A stretch of DNA of 64,000 bases from the NCBI GenBank assembly GCA_945901405.1, contig CAMDLH010000008.1, forward strand, positions 1 through 64,000, given 5' to 3'. Every line of letters begins with the position of its first letter. Position 1 is the stretch's first letter. The stretch is from Bordetella parapertussis. GTDB lineage: Bacteria; Pseudomonadota; Gammaproteobacteria; Burkholderiales; SG8-41. The notes beneath the pieces are model-generated. The model saw only the letters and a list, made by a program, of their open reading frames with translations. It did no database searches and was not told the DNA's origin. Below are positions 29,760-43,354 of this stretch, in pieces. The position numbers and the translations under genes are program-made.

Positions 29760-30839
29760 ATGCCGCTGTCCGATGAACTTGCGGCATGGTTGCGCCTCTC
29801 CCTTACACTAGGCTTGAGCGGCGAGTCGTTTCGCAAGCTGTTGCAGGCTTTTGGCGGTCCCGAACAAGTATTTAACGCGAGCCGCTCATCGCTTGCCGCC
29901 GTGGTCGGCGGCAAGATCGCCGATGCCATTGTCGACGGCAAACTTTTCGGCGAAGTTTCCGCGGTTGAGGGTTGGTTGACGGATGCCAACAATCATGTGG
30001 TGACGCTTGCGGACGCGGAGTATCCACAGGCGTTGTTGCAGACACCGGATCCGCCTCCACTGATTTACGTTAAAGGTAACGTCAGCCTTTTGAACCGACC
30101 GGCGTTTGCCGTCGTCGGCAGCCGTAACGCGTCGGCTCAGGGCAAGATCACCGCGGAATCATTTTCACATGCACTGTCGGACGCCGGCCTTGCTATCGTT
30201 AGCGGGTTGGCGCTCGGCATCGATGCCGCCGCGCATAAAGGCGCGCTGGAGGGCGCTGGATCAACGGTCGCTGTCATCGGCACCGGGCTCGACAAGGTGT
30301 ATCCCGCGCGCAATCGCGAGCTCGCGCATGCGATCGCCGTCAAGGGCGTCATCATCTCGGAGTTTGCACTAGGCACGCCGCCGCTGGCCTCCAACTTCCC
30401 GCGCCGTAATCGTATTATCAGCGGCATGTCTGGCGGGTGCCTGGTGGTCGAGGCGGCGTTGTCCAGCGGCTCGTTGATTACCGCGCGCATCGCCAACGAA
30501 CTGGGCAAGGATGTGTTCGCGATTCCGGGGTCGATACACTCCACGCTGTCCAAGGGCTGCCACGCGCTGATCAAGCAGGGCGCCAAGCTGGTGGACGATG
30601 CCGCCGATATCCTGGAAGAGCTACGGCTGCCGTTGCCCGCCAGCTCGATAACCCCTGGCAGCGTCGCTACTTCCAAGCATCCGTTGCTGGCCCATTTGGG
30701 TTATGACCCTTGCGATATCGACACCCTCGCCACACGTGCCGCGTTGCCGGTGCACGAGGTTTCTGCGGCGCTTACCGGGCTTGAACTGGAAGGAGCGGTA
30801 GCGCCTCTACCGGGCGGTTTGTGGCAGCGCACGTCGTAA
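29760..30839 (+). CDS. dprA: DNA-processing protein DprA
   Basis: FAVVGSRNASAQGK...VSGLALGIDAAAHKGAL...NFPRRNRIISGMS...AIPGSIHSTLSKG. Confidence 0.95.
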   Translation: MPLSDELAAWLRLSLTLGLSGESFRKLLQAFGGPEQVFNASRSSLAAVVGGKIADAIVDGKLFGEVSAVEGWLTDANNHVVTLADAEYPQALLQTPDPPPLIYVKGNVSLLNRPAFAVVGSRNASAQGKITAESFSHALSDAGLAIVSGLALGIDAAAHKGALEGAGSTVAVIGTGLDKVYPARNRELAHAIAVKGVIISEFALGTPPLASNFPRRNRIISGMSGGCLVVEAALSSGSLITARIANELGKDVFAIPGSIHSTLSKGCHALIKQGAKLVDDAADILEELRLPLPASSITPGSVATSKHPLLAHLGYDPCDIDTLATRAALPVHEVSAALTGLELEGAVAPLPGGLWQRTS

Positions 30840-30862
30840 ATCTTTGTTTTTATTGATAAAAC
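30835..30862 (+). repeat. Dispersed AT motif copy F (dprA stop codon)
   Basis: CGTAAATCTTTGTTTTTATTGATAAAAC; 22/25 identity to copy G. Confidence 0.75.
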
Positions 30863-30995
30863 AGTATTGATATGGCTGAGGCGTGACTTTTTGCGCTTGC
30901 GCTTTCGCCCGGTTTGTTCTTATTATCTGCCGCTCTTTTGGTGCCACCCATGGCGCTAAACCTTTGATCACCCGCGCGGACGTACTGAAAAAACC

Positions 30996-33497
30996 ATGGC
31001 AAAACAATTAATTATCGCTGAAAAGCCCTCTGTGGCCGGCGATATAGCGCGCGTACTCGGCGGCTTCAAGCGCCACGATGACTATTTCGAAAGTGATGAT
31101 TTCGTGCTGTCGTCTGCGGTTGGCCATCTGGTACAGATCGCCGTCCCCGAAGAATTCGAGGTCAAGCGAGGCAAGTGGTCGTTTGCAAACCTGCCGGTCA
31201 TTCCGCCGCATTTTGACCTGCTGCCGATCGAGAAGTCCGAGGCACGTCTCAAACTGCTGACCAAATTGCTCAAGCGCAAGGACGTCGCTGGCGTCATCAA
31301 CGCTTGTGACGCGGGCCGCGAGGGCGAGTTGATCTTCCGCTATATCGCCAGCCATGCCGGCAGCAAAAAGCCGGTACAACGCCTATGGTTGCAGTCGATG
31401 ACGCCCGGCGCGATCAAGGACGGTTTCAAGCATTTGCGCGGCGACGATGAAATGCTGCCGCTGGCCGATGCCGCGATATGCCGCTCGGAGGCCGACTGGC
31501 TGGTGGGCATCAATGGCACCCGAGCAATGACCGCGTTTAATTCCAAGAGCGGCGGCTTTCACAAGACGCCGGTGGGACGCGTGCAGACACCGACGCTGGC
31601 GATCCTGGTCGAGCGCGAAGAGAAAATCAAGCGCTTCATTCCCAAAGATTATTGGGAAGTACATGGCACGTTTGGAGTCGCCGCGGGCAGCTATACGGGC
31701 CGCTGGATCGACGAAAAATTCGCCAGGGCCAAAAAGGAAGATGAAGGTGATCCGGACCTGCGCGCCGAACGCATCTGGAGCGAAAAAGCCGCACTTGCGA
31801 TCAAGGCCAAATGCGACGGCAAGCCCGGTGAAATCGAGGAAGAAAGCAAGCCCACGACACAGGCTTCACCGCTATTATTTGATCTGACCAGCTTGCAGCG
31901 CGCGGCCAATGGACGCTTTGGGTTCTCGGCGCGCACCACGCTTTCGCTGGCTCAAGCGCTGTATGAAAAACACAAGGTGCTGACCTATCCGCGCACTGAC
32001 GCGCGCGCGCTGCCGGAAGATTATCTCGATACCGTAAATGAAACTCTGGGCGTGCTGTCCGCGTCGGAATATGGCCCCTTCGCGAAAAAGATTTTGAAGC
32101 AGGGCTGGGTCAAACCCAACAAGCGCATATTCAATAACGCAAAAATTTCCGATCACTTCGCGATTATTCCGACCACGCAGCCGCCAAAGGCGCTGAACGA
32201 GATCGAGCAGAAACTCTACGACCTGGTGGTGCGCCAGTTTCTCGCGGTGTTTTACCCGAGCGCGGAATACATGGTGACCACGCGCATCACGCGCGTCGAA
32301 AAACAAGCCTTCAAGAGCGAAGGCAAGGTGCTGGTCAATGCAGGCTGGCTCGAGGTACACGGCAAAGCGGCGGCGGAAGACGGCGACACGCCGAATCTTG
32401 TCGCGGTGAAAAAAGACGAAAAAGCGAAGTCCGAAAAAATCGAGGTGTTGGCCACGCAAACCAAGCCGCCAGCGCGTTTTTCCGAGGCGACATTGCTTAC
32501 CGCGATGGAAGGCGCGGGTAAACTGGTGGAAGACGAGGAACTGCGCGATGCCATGAAAGAGCGCGGCCTGGGCACGCCGGCCACGCGCGCGGTGGTCATC
32601 GAGAAGCTGATCGCGGAAGAATACCTGATCCGCCTTGGCCGCGAGTTGCAGGCGACGCCCAAGGCGTTTTCGCTGATCACGCTGCTGCGCGGGCTGGAAA
32701 TTCCCGAGCTTGCGTCGCCGGAGATGACTGGCGAGTGGGAGTTCAAACTCAAGCAGATGGAGCAGGGCAAGCTGAAACGCGACACCTTCATGCGCGAAAT
32801 CGGCAAGATGACTCGCCATATCGTCGAGCGCGCAAAAGCGCACGAAAGCGAGACGGTGCCCGGCGATTACGTCACGCTTGAAGCCAAGTGCCCTGCGTGC
32901 GGCGGCACCATCAAGGAGAACTACAAGAAATTCCAGTGCGAGAAGTGCGAGTTTTCGCTGTGGCGCATACTCGCCGGGCGGCAGTTCGAATCCACCGAGA
33001 TCGATGAACTTATCGCCAAGAAAAGTATCGGGCCGCTGCAAGGATTTCGCAGCCGGCTCGGGCGGCCTTTTGCCGCCAACATCAAGTTGAACGGCGAGTT
33101 AAAGCTCGAATTCGATTTCGGCCAGGCGAATGAAGATGCCGAACCGGTTGACTTCACTGGAGAACAGTCATTGGGCGCATGCCCGAAGTGCGGCGGTAGC
33201 GTTTACGCTCATGGCATGGCATATCTGTGCGAGAAAGCCGCCGCACAGCCGCGCACCTGCGATTTTCGCACCGGCAAGATCATCCTTCAGCGCAACATCG
33301 AGCCCGAACAAGTCACCAAACTGTTGAAGGAAGGCAAGACCGATCTGCTGCACAAGTTCATCAGCAAAAAGGGCCGCCCGTTCTCGGCGTTTCTGGCGCG
33401 CGGTGCTGATGGCAAGGTGACGTTTGAGTTTGCGCCGCGTGAAGCGAAGGCGGGCGCGGCAAAAAAAGCTCCTGCCAAGGCGAAAAAAACGGCGTAG
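30996..33497 (+). CDS. topB: DNA topoisomerase III
   Basis: LIIAEKPSVAGDIARVLGG, NACDAGREGELIFRY, VGRVQTPTLAILVERE; C-terminal Zn-ribbon CPACGG...CEKC. Confidence 0.93.
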   Translation: MAKQLIIAEKPSVAGDIARVLGGFKRHDDYFESDDFVLSSAVGHLVQIAVPEEFEVKRGKWSFANLPVIPPHFDLLPIEKSEARLKLLTKLLKRKDVAGVINACDAGREGELIFRYIASHAGSKKPVQRLWLQSMTPGAIKDGFKHLRGDDEMLPLADAAICRSEADWLVGINGTRAMTAFNSKSGGFHKTPVGRVQTPTLAILVEREEKIKRFIPKDYWEVHGTFGVAAGSYTGRWIDEKFARAKKEDEGDPDLRAERIWSEKAALAIKAKCDGKPGEIEEESKPTTQASPLLFDLTSLQRAANGRFGFSARTTLSLAQALYEKHKVLTYPRTDARALPEDYLDTVNETLGVLSASEYGPFAKKILKQGWVKPNKRIFNNAKISDHFAIIPTTQPPKALNEIEQKLYDLVVRQFLAVFYPSAEYMVTTRITRVEKQAFKSEGKVLVNAGWLEVHGKAAAEDGDTPNLVAVKKDEKAKSEKIEVLATQTKPPARFSEATLLTAMEGAGKLVEDEELRDAMKERGLGTPATRAVVIEKLIAEEYLIRLGRELQATPKAFSLITLLRGLEIPELASPEMTGEWEFKLKQMEQGKLKRDTFMREIGKMTRHIVERAKAHESETVPGDYVTLEAKCPACGGTIKENYKKFQCEKCEFSLWRILAGRQFESTEIDELIAKKSIGPLQGFRSRLGRPFAANIKLNGELKLEFDFGQANEDAEPVDFTGEQSLGACPKCGGSVYAHGMAYLCEKAAAQPRTCDFRTGKIILQRNIEPEQVTKLLKEGKTDLLHKFISKKGRPFSAFLARGADGKVTFEFAPREAKAGAAKKAPAKAKKTA

Positions 33498-33551
33498 TTT
33501 TCACGCGCCTGAACAACGGCTTAACACTTCAAGTTTTCAAGGGAGAATGTT

Positions 33552-33968
33552 ATGAAGATCAAGCGTATTGAGCACGTGGGCGTGGTGGTAAAAGACGTGG
33601 AAAAAAGCCGCGCGTTGTGGGAAGGTTGCTTCGGCATCAAGCTCGGCGAGGTGGAAACCAACCCGGTTCGGCCGGTGAAGCTGGCGCTGTATCCGGTCGG
33701 CGAATCGATGGTCGAGCTGATCGCGGGCACCACGCCCGACAGCAAACACGCGAAAATGATCGCCGAGGGCAAGGGCGGCATCAATCACCTGTGCTTTGAA
33801 GTCGAGAACATCGACGAAGCGCTGGCGGAACTGAAAGCCAAGGGAATACCGCTGCTCGATCAAGTGCCGCGCATCGGGCATGCGGGCTGCCGTATCGCAT
33901 TCCTCGACCCGGCGGGTACCGAAGGTTGTTTGATCGAGCTCGCTGAATTGCCAGCGCACCATGCGTGA
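33552..33968 (+). CDS. VOC-family / methylmalonyl-CoA epimerase-like protein
   Basis: IKRIEHVGVVVKDVEKSRALW...GGINHLCFEVENIDEAL...FLDPAGTEGCLIELAE. Confidence 0.85.
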   Translation: MKIKRIEHVGVVVKDVEKSRALWEGCFGIKLGEVETNPVRPVKLALYPVGESMVELIAGTTPDSKHAKMIAEGKGGINHLCFEVENIDEALAELKAKGIPLLDQVPRIGHAGCRIAFLDPAGTEGCLIELAELPAHHA

Positions 33969-34009
33969 CGTAGCGTAGCCTGCCCGCCACGCCGCGTACC
34001 TCGACAAGA

Positions 34010-37586
<3,577 letters not shown>

Positions 37587-37784
37587 AAGTAGTTATTTAA
37601 ACTAGTAAGACTAATAGAGAAGATGTTTTGCTGTGGATAACATTCAATATGTTGATATCTAAGTAACTTTCTTCATTCTTGCGTTGTGGATAAGGTTACT
37701 TGGAGTGAAGCACGGTTTGTGCGGGAAAATAATTACTAGCGCTTTAAAGTGATTTATTAACAATTTGTGCAGGGCTTATTACGT
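37587..37784. promoter_or_regulatory. oriC: Candidate origin region between dnaA and dnaN with DnaA boxes
   Basis: Two exact TGTGGATAA boxes at 37632-37640 and 37685-37693 in an AT-rich intergenic stretch. Confidence 0.55.
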
Positions 37785-39131
37785 TTACGTTCTTAATACC
37801 TTGAGCAAGGAATTTACGTCTCGGCTGATGTCGCCGTTGGTGGTTTTTAGTAAGGATATTCTGCGGCAGGCGTGGAGTACGGTGGTGTGGTCGCGTCCTC
37901 CGAAGGCCTCGCCGATATCAGGCAGGCTAAGTTGAGTGAGTTCCTTGGCCAGCGCCATGGCGACTTGCCGGGGGCGGGCTACGTTGCGGCTGCGTTTTTT
38001 TGAGTACATTTCAGCGACTTTGATTTTGTAATAATCGGCTACGGTGCGCTGAATGTTTTCGACTGACACTTGGCGGTTTTGTACGGCGAGCAGGTCTCGC
38101 AGTGCATCGCGGCATAGGTCCACGGATATGGTCATGCCGGAGAAACGCGCATACGCGAGGATGCGTTTTAAACCGCCCTCGAGTTCGCGCACGTTGGATT
38201 GAATATGCTTGGCGAGAAAGAAGGCGACATCTTCGTCCAGCTTTATTGATTCGGCCTCGGCTTTTTTAAGAAGTATCGCCACGCGCATTTCGAGTTCAGG
38301 GGGTTCTACCGCGACGGTCAGACCCCATCCAAAGCGGGATATAAGTCGATTCTCCATTCCCGCGATTTCCTTGGGATAGGTGTCACAGGTGATGACGACT
38401 TGTTTGTGGGATTCGACCAGAGCATTAAATGCGTAGAAGAATTCTTCCTGTGTGCGGCTCTTTCCGCTGAAAAACTGTATGTCGTCCACCAACAGCAAAT
38501 CAAGTGAATGATAATAGCGCTTGAAGTCGTCGAATGCCTTGTGCTGATAGGCGCGCACGACGTCGGAGACATATTGTTCGGCGTGTATATAGCGTATTTT
38601 GCTTTGCGGACTGCGCGCCAGCATCTGGTTGCCGATCGCATGCACCAAGTGGGTTTTACCAAGACCTACGCCGCCATAAATGAAGAGTGGGTTATAGGCC
38701 TGGCCGGGCTTTTCAGCGACTTGAGTCGCGGCCGCACGGGCAAGATCGTTGGCTTTACCAGTGACGAAGTTGTCAAAGGTGAACGCGGGATTAAGGCGCG
38801 AGAGGTCTCTGGATGAGGTTTTGGCTTGAGGCACCGTTGCCTCGACTCGCGTCGGAGTTATTGCTGGTGGCGGGATTACGCTGTCGCGCTCTTGCAACAA
38901 CAGCCTTATCTCGGGAGGATTGGGAGCGGTCGCGAAGTAAGTCGCCGCCAACTCGGAAATGCGCCCATGAAATTTATTACGCACCCACTGCAGAACAAAA
39001 CGGTTGGGCGCGGTGATGGTCAATACGTCGGCGGTTACGCCGACCCGCAGTGGTTTGATCCAGGTTATAAACTGCTGCGCCGGGAGTTCTTTTTCAAACT
39101 CGCCCAGGCAGTGTCGCCAAAAGTCATGCAT
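37785..39131 (-). CDS. dnaA: Chromosomal replication initiator DnaA
   Basis: [55 protein letters not shown]; start refined to 39131. Confidence 0.98.
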   Translation of the reverse strand: MHDFWRHCLGEFEKELPAQQFITWIKPLRVGVTADVLTITAPNRFVLQWVRNKFHGRISELAATYFATAPNPPEIRLLLQERDSVIPPPAITPTRVEATVPQAKTSSRDLSRLNPAFTFDNFVTGKANDLARAAATQVAEKPGQAYNPLFIYGGVGLGKTHLVHAIGNQMLARSPQSKIRYIHAEQYVSDVVRAYQHKAFDDFKRYYHSLDLLLVDDIQFFSGKSRTQEEFFYAFNALVESHKQVVITCDTYPKEIAGMENRLISRFGWGLTVAVEPPELEMRVAILLKKAEAESIKLDEDVAFFLAKHIQSNVRELEGGLKRILAYARFSGMTISVDLCRDALRDLLAVQNRQVSVENIQRTVADYYKIKVAEMYSKKRSRNVARPRQVAMALAKELTQLSLPDIGEAFGGRDHTTVLHACRRISLLKTTNGDISRDVNSLLKVLRT

Positions 39132-39289
39132 CTTGAAAGTTAGAGTCTCGACTTGTGCGAAGGGCCGCGCGATTATAGGTTTATGGCGGGACGAAATTTC
39201 GTAACACCATGTTGAACGAATAAAAGTATCCAGCGCTGAAATTCGAAAACGGACCCGTTGTGAAAAAGCGCCGGGACAGAGAGGGATTT

Positions 39290-39400
39290 TACGTGGTTTA
39301 GGCGGGGTTATCCACAGAAAAAAGGGGCTGTGTACAAGCTGTGTACACAATCGGGAAAATCGTTTTGGATCAAAAACATCTCCGTGTACAAGTTTGACAA
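39290..39400. promoter_or_regulatory. dnaA upstream region with DnaA box and repeated GTGTACA
   Basis: TTATCCACA at 39308-39316; TGTGTACAA at 39329, TGTGTACAC at 39340, GTGTACAA at 39384. Confidence 0.5.
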
Positions 39401-39510
39401 AGGGTGGCAAAAAGTGGTGAAATCACCGGTTTTCCGAATTGAAGGCTGGTGGGACTGGCAAGCGTTGCCGGGCCATCGGTACTAGCGGTACTAATAGCGA
39501 GCAACATCAA

Positions 39511-39645
39511 ATGAAGCGAACTTATCAACCATCGAAAATCAGCAGGCAACGCACTCACGGGTTCCGGGCACGCATGAAAACCAAGGGCGGGCGGGCAGTT
39601 ATTCGTGCTCGCCGGGCAAAAGGACGCGCGCGTCTTAGCGTTTAG
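39511..39645 (+). CDS. rpmH: 50S ribosomal protein L34
   Basis: [44 protein letters not shown]. Confidence 0.98.
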   Translation: MKRTYQPSKISRQRTHGFRARMKTKGGRAVIRARRAKGRARLSV

Positions 39646-39709
39646 TCACGTTCCCGCGGTAGCTAGGGGCGTGGGGCATGGGTGTTGGGCGGCATGGTAA
39701 CTTGCATAT

Positions 39710-40123
39710 ATGCCGGATAGCGGTCAGCGCAGGGTGCGTCCAGTAGAGAGATTGACTAAAGGCGTGCAGTTTCGCTCGGTGCTTTCGCTGGGAACACGCC
39801 GCTCGAGCGTGAATTTCGCGATCAGGGCGATGCCGAACGGGCTAACCATACCACGGTTGGGTATTGTGGCCGCGAAGAAAATCGCCAAGCGCTCCGTCGA
39901 TCGGAATCGTGGAAAACGGCTGGTACGAGAGCTGTTCAGGCTAGGACACGGACACGCGGTTATGCTTGCGTCCCTTGATATCGTTGTGCAGATACGAAGC
40001 GATTTACGTGGGTCAAGCAGTGCCGTATTGCGTGCAGAGCTTGGCGGATTGCTGGATAAGCTAGGTAACATTGCCGCGAAACCGGCTATCGAATCACCCC
40101 AAATTGGTTTGGACTTGAAGTAA
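39710..40123 (+). CDS. rnpA: Ribonuclease P protein component
   Basis: GIVAAKKIAKRSVDRNRGKRLVRELFRL. Confidence 0.93.
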   Translation: MPDSGQRRVRPVERLTKGVQFRSVLSLGTRRSSVNFAIRAMPNGLTIPRLGIVAAKKIAKRSVDRNRGKRLVRELFRLGHGHAVMLASLDIVVQIRSDLRGSSSAVLRAELGGLLDKLGNIAAKPAIESPQIGLDLK

Positions 40124-41841
40124 TGGACAGTCAGCGCCTAATCCTGTTTTTCGTGTTTTCGTTTTCGCTGTTTTTCCTCATGGATGCGTGGCAGCGGGAT
40201 CAAAAGCCATCCGTGCAGCCAGCAGCGCCAGCGAGCGTTATCGGAGCAGGGCCTGCTAAAGGCGATACTAAGGGGCCGTCCGGTACGCCCATACCCGCCG
40301 CGCCGACGGGTTCGGCGGCGGTTGTGCCAGCCGCGCCTCAAACGGGGGCCGCGCCTCCACAGGCGACGGCTTCGGCAGGCGGTGAGGTAATCAAGGTAGA
40401 GACGGATATTCTGCGGGCAGAAATCGGGCTCACGGGCGGTGATATCCGGCGGATGGAATTCCTGCGGCACAAAGGGACGCTCGACAAAACAAAAAACTTT
40501 GTGCTGTTCGAGAGCGGCACGGATCACACTTATATCGCGCAGACCGGGTTGATCGGCAATGGTTTGCCTAATCACCGCAGTGCCTATACCGCGTCTTCGC
40601 GTGAATACCGTCTGGCGGACGGCTCGCAAACGGTGGAGGTGCGTCTGGAGGCTCCTGAGACGGCGGGCCTCAAGTCGGCGCTAATTTATAAGTTTTCCCG
40701 CAGCAGCTACGTTGTAGACGTGACCTTTGAGGTGACGAATGGAGGAGCCGCGGCCACTCCGCTGTTTGCGTATTACCAACTGGTGCGTGACAGTAAGCCG
40801 CCGGATGGTGACTCGGCGATGCTGCCCACATACACGGGCCCGGCGGTTTATACCAAGGCCGAGAAATTTCAGAAGGTAGTGTTTGCCGACATCGACAAGG
40901 GCAAGACGCCGTACAGCAAGACGGGCACCGAAGGCTGGGTTTCGATGATCCAGCATTATTTCTTGAGTGCTTTCCTGCCCAAGGATGGACTGCCGCGAGA
41001 GTTTTACACCAAGAAGGACGGCGGGTTGTATTCGGCGGGGCTGGTGGTGACTGGCAGCAGCATAGAGCCGGGGAAAAGCGGGACAATTACCACGCCGCTT
41101 TATGCCGGGCCGCAAACCACCGACAAGCTGGAGAAACTCGCGCCGGGCCTGGATTTAGTCATTGATTACGGCGTGCTGACGATTATTGCGGTGCCGCTGT
41201 TCAGCGTGTTGTCGTGGATACACCAGTGGGTAGGTAACTGGGGCATCGCTATCATCCTGCTCACGGTATTGATCAAGCTGCTGTTCTATCCGCTGCAGGA
41301 AGCCAGCTATCGGGCCATGGCGAAGATGAAGGTTATCGCGCCGAAGATGCAAAAGCTTAAAGAACAATACGGCGACGACCGTCAGCGCATGCAAAAAGCG
41401 GTTATGGAGATGTATAAGAAGGAAAACGTGAATCCGATGGCAGGCTGTTTACCGATATTAGTGCAAATGCCTGTTTTTATTGCACTTTACTGGGTAATTC
41501 TGGCATCGGTCGATTTACGTCACGCGCCGTTTTATGGCTGGATTACCGACCTGTCGGCGATCGACCCGTGGTACATACTGCCGGTGTTAATGGGCGCCAG
41601 CATGATCATCCAGACCCGGCTGAATCCTGAGCCGCCGGATCCGGTGCAAGCCAAGGTCATGAAGATCATGCCGATCGCATTCAGCGTGTTTTTCTTCTTC
41701 TTTCCGGCGGGGCTGGTGCTTTATTGGCTGATAAACAACATCCTGTCGATCGCGCAGCAATGGCATATCAATAGCAAGATTGAACGGGCGGCGCTAAAGC
41801 CCGCCATGAAAAGTACGGATAGCAGCAAGCCGGAGAAGTAG
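40123..41841 (+). CDS. yidC: Membrane protein insertase YidC
   Basis: MDSQRLILFFVFSFSLFFLMDAWQ...NPMAGCLPILVQMPVFIALYWVIL. Confidence 0.97.
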   Translation: MDSQRLILFFVFSFSLFFLMDAWQRDQKPSVQPAAPASVIGAGPAKGDTKGPSGTPIPAAPTGSAAVVPAAPQTGAAPPQATASAGGEVIKVETDILRAEIGLTGGDIRRMEFLRHKGTLDKTKNFVLFESGTDHTYIAQTGLIGNGLPNHRSAYTASSREYRLADGSQTVEVRLEAPETAGLKSALIYKFSRSSYVVDVTFEVTNGGAAATPLFAYYQLVRDSKPPDGDSAMLPTYTGPAVYTKAEKFQKVVFADIDKGKTPYSKTGTEGWVSMIQHYFLSAFLPKDGLPREFYTKKDGGLYSAGLVVTGSSIEPGKSGTITTPLYAGPQTTDKLEKLAPGLDLVIDYGVLTIIAVPLFSVLSWIHQWVGNWGIAIILLTVLIKLLFYPLQEASYRAMAKMKVIAPKMQKLKEQYGDDRQRMQKAVMEMYKKENVNPMAGCLPILVQMPVFIALYWVILASVDLRHAPFYGWITDLSAIDPWYILPVLMGASMIIQTRLNPEPPDPVQAKVMKIMPIAFSVFFFFFPAGLVLYWLINNILSIAQQWHINSKIERAALKPAMKSTDSSKPEK

Positions 41842-41851
41842 TAACCCGGCT

Positions 41852-43192
41852 GTGCGCAATGATGACACCATAGCGGCGATTGCCACCGCGCCAGGGAGGG
41901 GCGGCATCGGCGTGGTAAGGGTATCTGGCCCGGCAGTGCGGGAAATCATCCACGGAATAATCGAGACAGCGCTTGGTCCGAGAATGGCTACGCGCGCGCG
42001 GTTTCGCGACTCGTGTGGGGAAACCATGGACGAGGGAATTGCTCTCTATTTTCCAGGACCGCGTTCCTACACCGGCCAGGATGTGCTGGAACTGCAAGGG
42101 CACGGCGGGCCGCTGGTGCAGCAGCGCATACTAAGACGTTGCCTGGAACTAGGGTCGCGCTTGGCGGATCCGGGGGAGTTCACCCGCCGGGCGTACCTCA
42201 ACGGGAAGCTTGATCTGGCACAAGCAGAATCCGTTGTGGATCTGATCGACGCCTCAACGGAATTGGCCGCGCGCTGCGCGGTGCGCGCGTTGTCTGGCGA
42301 CTATTCACTAAGAATTCACGAAGTCGCCGAGTCTATTGTCGAATTACGCGCCCTGACCGAAGCCACGCTGGATTTCCCCGAGGAAGACATCGATACGGCT
42401 ACACGTGGTGATCAAATATCGCGATTGGCCGCTATCCGCACGAAGTTGGCTGCGCTGTTGGCGGCCTCGGTTCAGGGGAGCTTGTTGCGGGAGGGTGTGC
42501 ATGTCGTACTGGCGGGGCAGCCTAATGCAGGCAAGTCGAGCCTGCTTAATCGGCTGGCCGGGGAAGATATTGCCATTGTGACGGAGATTCCAGGTACTAC
42601 GCGTGACGCGATTCGCCAAAGCATCAATCTCCAGGGCGTGCCGGTACATATGGTCGATACCGCAGGTTTGCGGGATTCTCCCGACCTGGTGGAACGGGTA
42701 GGCGTGGACAGGGCGTGGACGGCTATCGACAAGGCCGATGTGGTGGTGTTGATGCTGGATGCCAGAACGGGTGTAACCGAGGCCGACCGGGCGATACTGG
42801 CGCGACTGCCAAGCCGTATGAAATGCATACGGGTCTTTAACAAGATCGATTTAGCTGAGCTGCCGCCAAGGAAGCATGTTAAGGATGGCGCGACGTCGAT
42901 ATGGCTGTCGGTAAAAAGCGGCGCGGGTGTGGACTTGCTGCGTAGTGAACTCGCCTCGGCCATTGGCTGGCAGGGCAGCGCAGAGGGTGTGTTCATGGCG
43001 CGCGCGCGGCATCTGGAATCCATGCGCCGCGCGGAATCGGGTTTGGCGCGGGCGGCTGCGCAGTTGGCGCGGCAAGAATTGTTCGCCGAGGAACTCCGTC
43101 TGGCGCATGAAGCCTTGATGAGTATTACCGGCGAATTCACGCCGGACGACCTGCTGGGGGAGATTTTTTCCCGCTTCTGCATCGGCAAGTAA
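41852..43192 (+). CDS. mnmE: tRNA modification GTPase MnmE
   Basis: IAAIATAPGRGGIGVVRVSGP...GQPNAGKSSLLNRLAGEDIAIVTEIPGTTRD...FCIGK C-terminus; GTG start. Confidence 0.97.
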   Translation: MRNDDTIAAIATAPGRGGIGVVRVSGPAVREIIHGIIETALGPRMATRARFRDSCGETMDEGIALYFPGPRSYTGQDVLELQGHGGPLVQQRILRRCLELGSRLADPGEFTRRAYLNGKLDLAQAESVVDLIDASTELAARCAVRALSGDYSLRIHEVAESIVELRALTEATLDFPEEDIDTATRGDQISRLAAIRTKLAALLAASVQGSLLREGVHVVLAGQPNAGKSSLLNRLAGEDIAIVTEIPGTTRDAIRQSINLQGVPVHMVDTAGLRDSPDLVERVGVDRAWTAIDKADVVVLMLDARTGVTEADRAILARLPSRMKCIRVFNKIDLAELPPRKHVKDGATSIWLSVKSGAGVDLLRSELASAIGWQGSAEGVFMARARHLESMRRAESGLARAAAQLARQELFAEELRLAHEALMSITGEFTPDDLLGEIFSRFCIGK

Positions 43193-43210
43193 TTTCGCCG
43201 GGAGCGTCGT

Positions 43211-43226
43211 TGTTTCACGTGAAACA
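43211..43226. promoter_or_regulatory. parS: parS centromere site (perfect 16-mer)
   Basis: TGTTTCACGTGAAACA, exact ParB-binding consensus, near parAB. Confidence 0.95.
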
Positions 43227-43255
43227 CCAGGGTTCGATCAGTTCGCGCCTGCCAT

Positions 43256-43271
43256 TGTTTCACGTGAAACG
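43256..43271. promoter_or_regulatory. parS: parS centromere site (15/16)
   Basis: TGTTTCACGTGAAACG. Confidence 0.92.
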
Positions 43272-43354
43272 TCGTTGCCAGCGTTACATTACTGCACTAC
43301 CTTTTTGCTCCGTACTTGGCTATACTACGCCACTATACGTGCAGCCTGTTTATT

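Noticed and set aside
31875-33041. 388-aa - strand ORF opposite topB
   Set aside because: Antisense artefact; topB motifs are intact.
41465-41495. CTGTTTTTATTGCACTTTAC in yidC as an AT-motif copy
   Set aside because: Encodes the conserved YidC segment VFIALYWV and shares only an 11-nt core.
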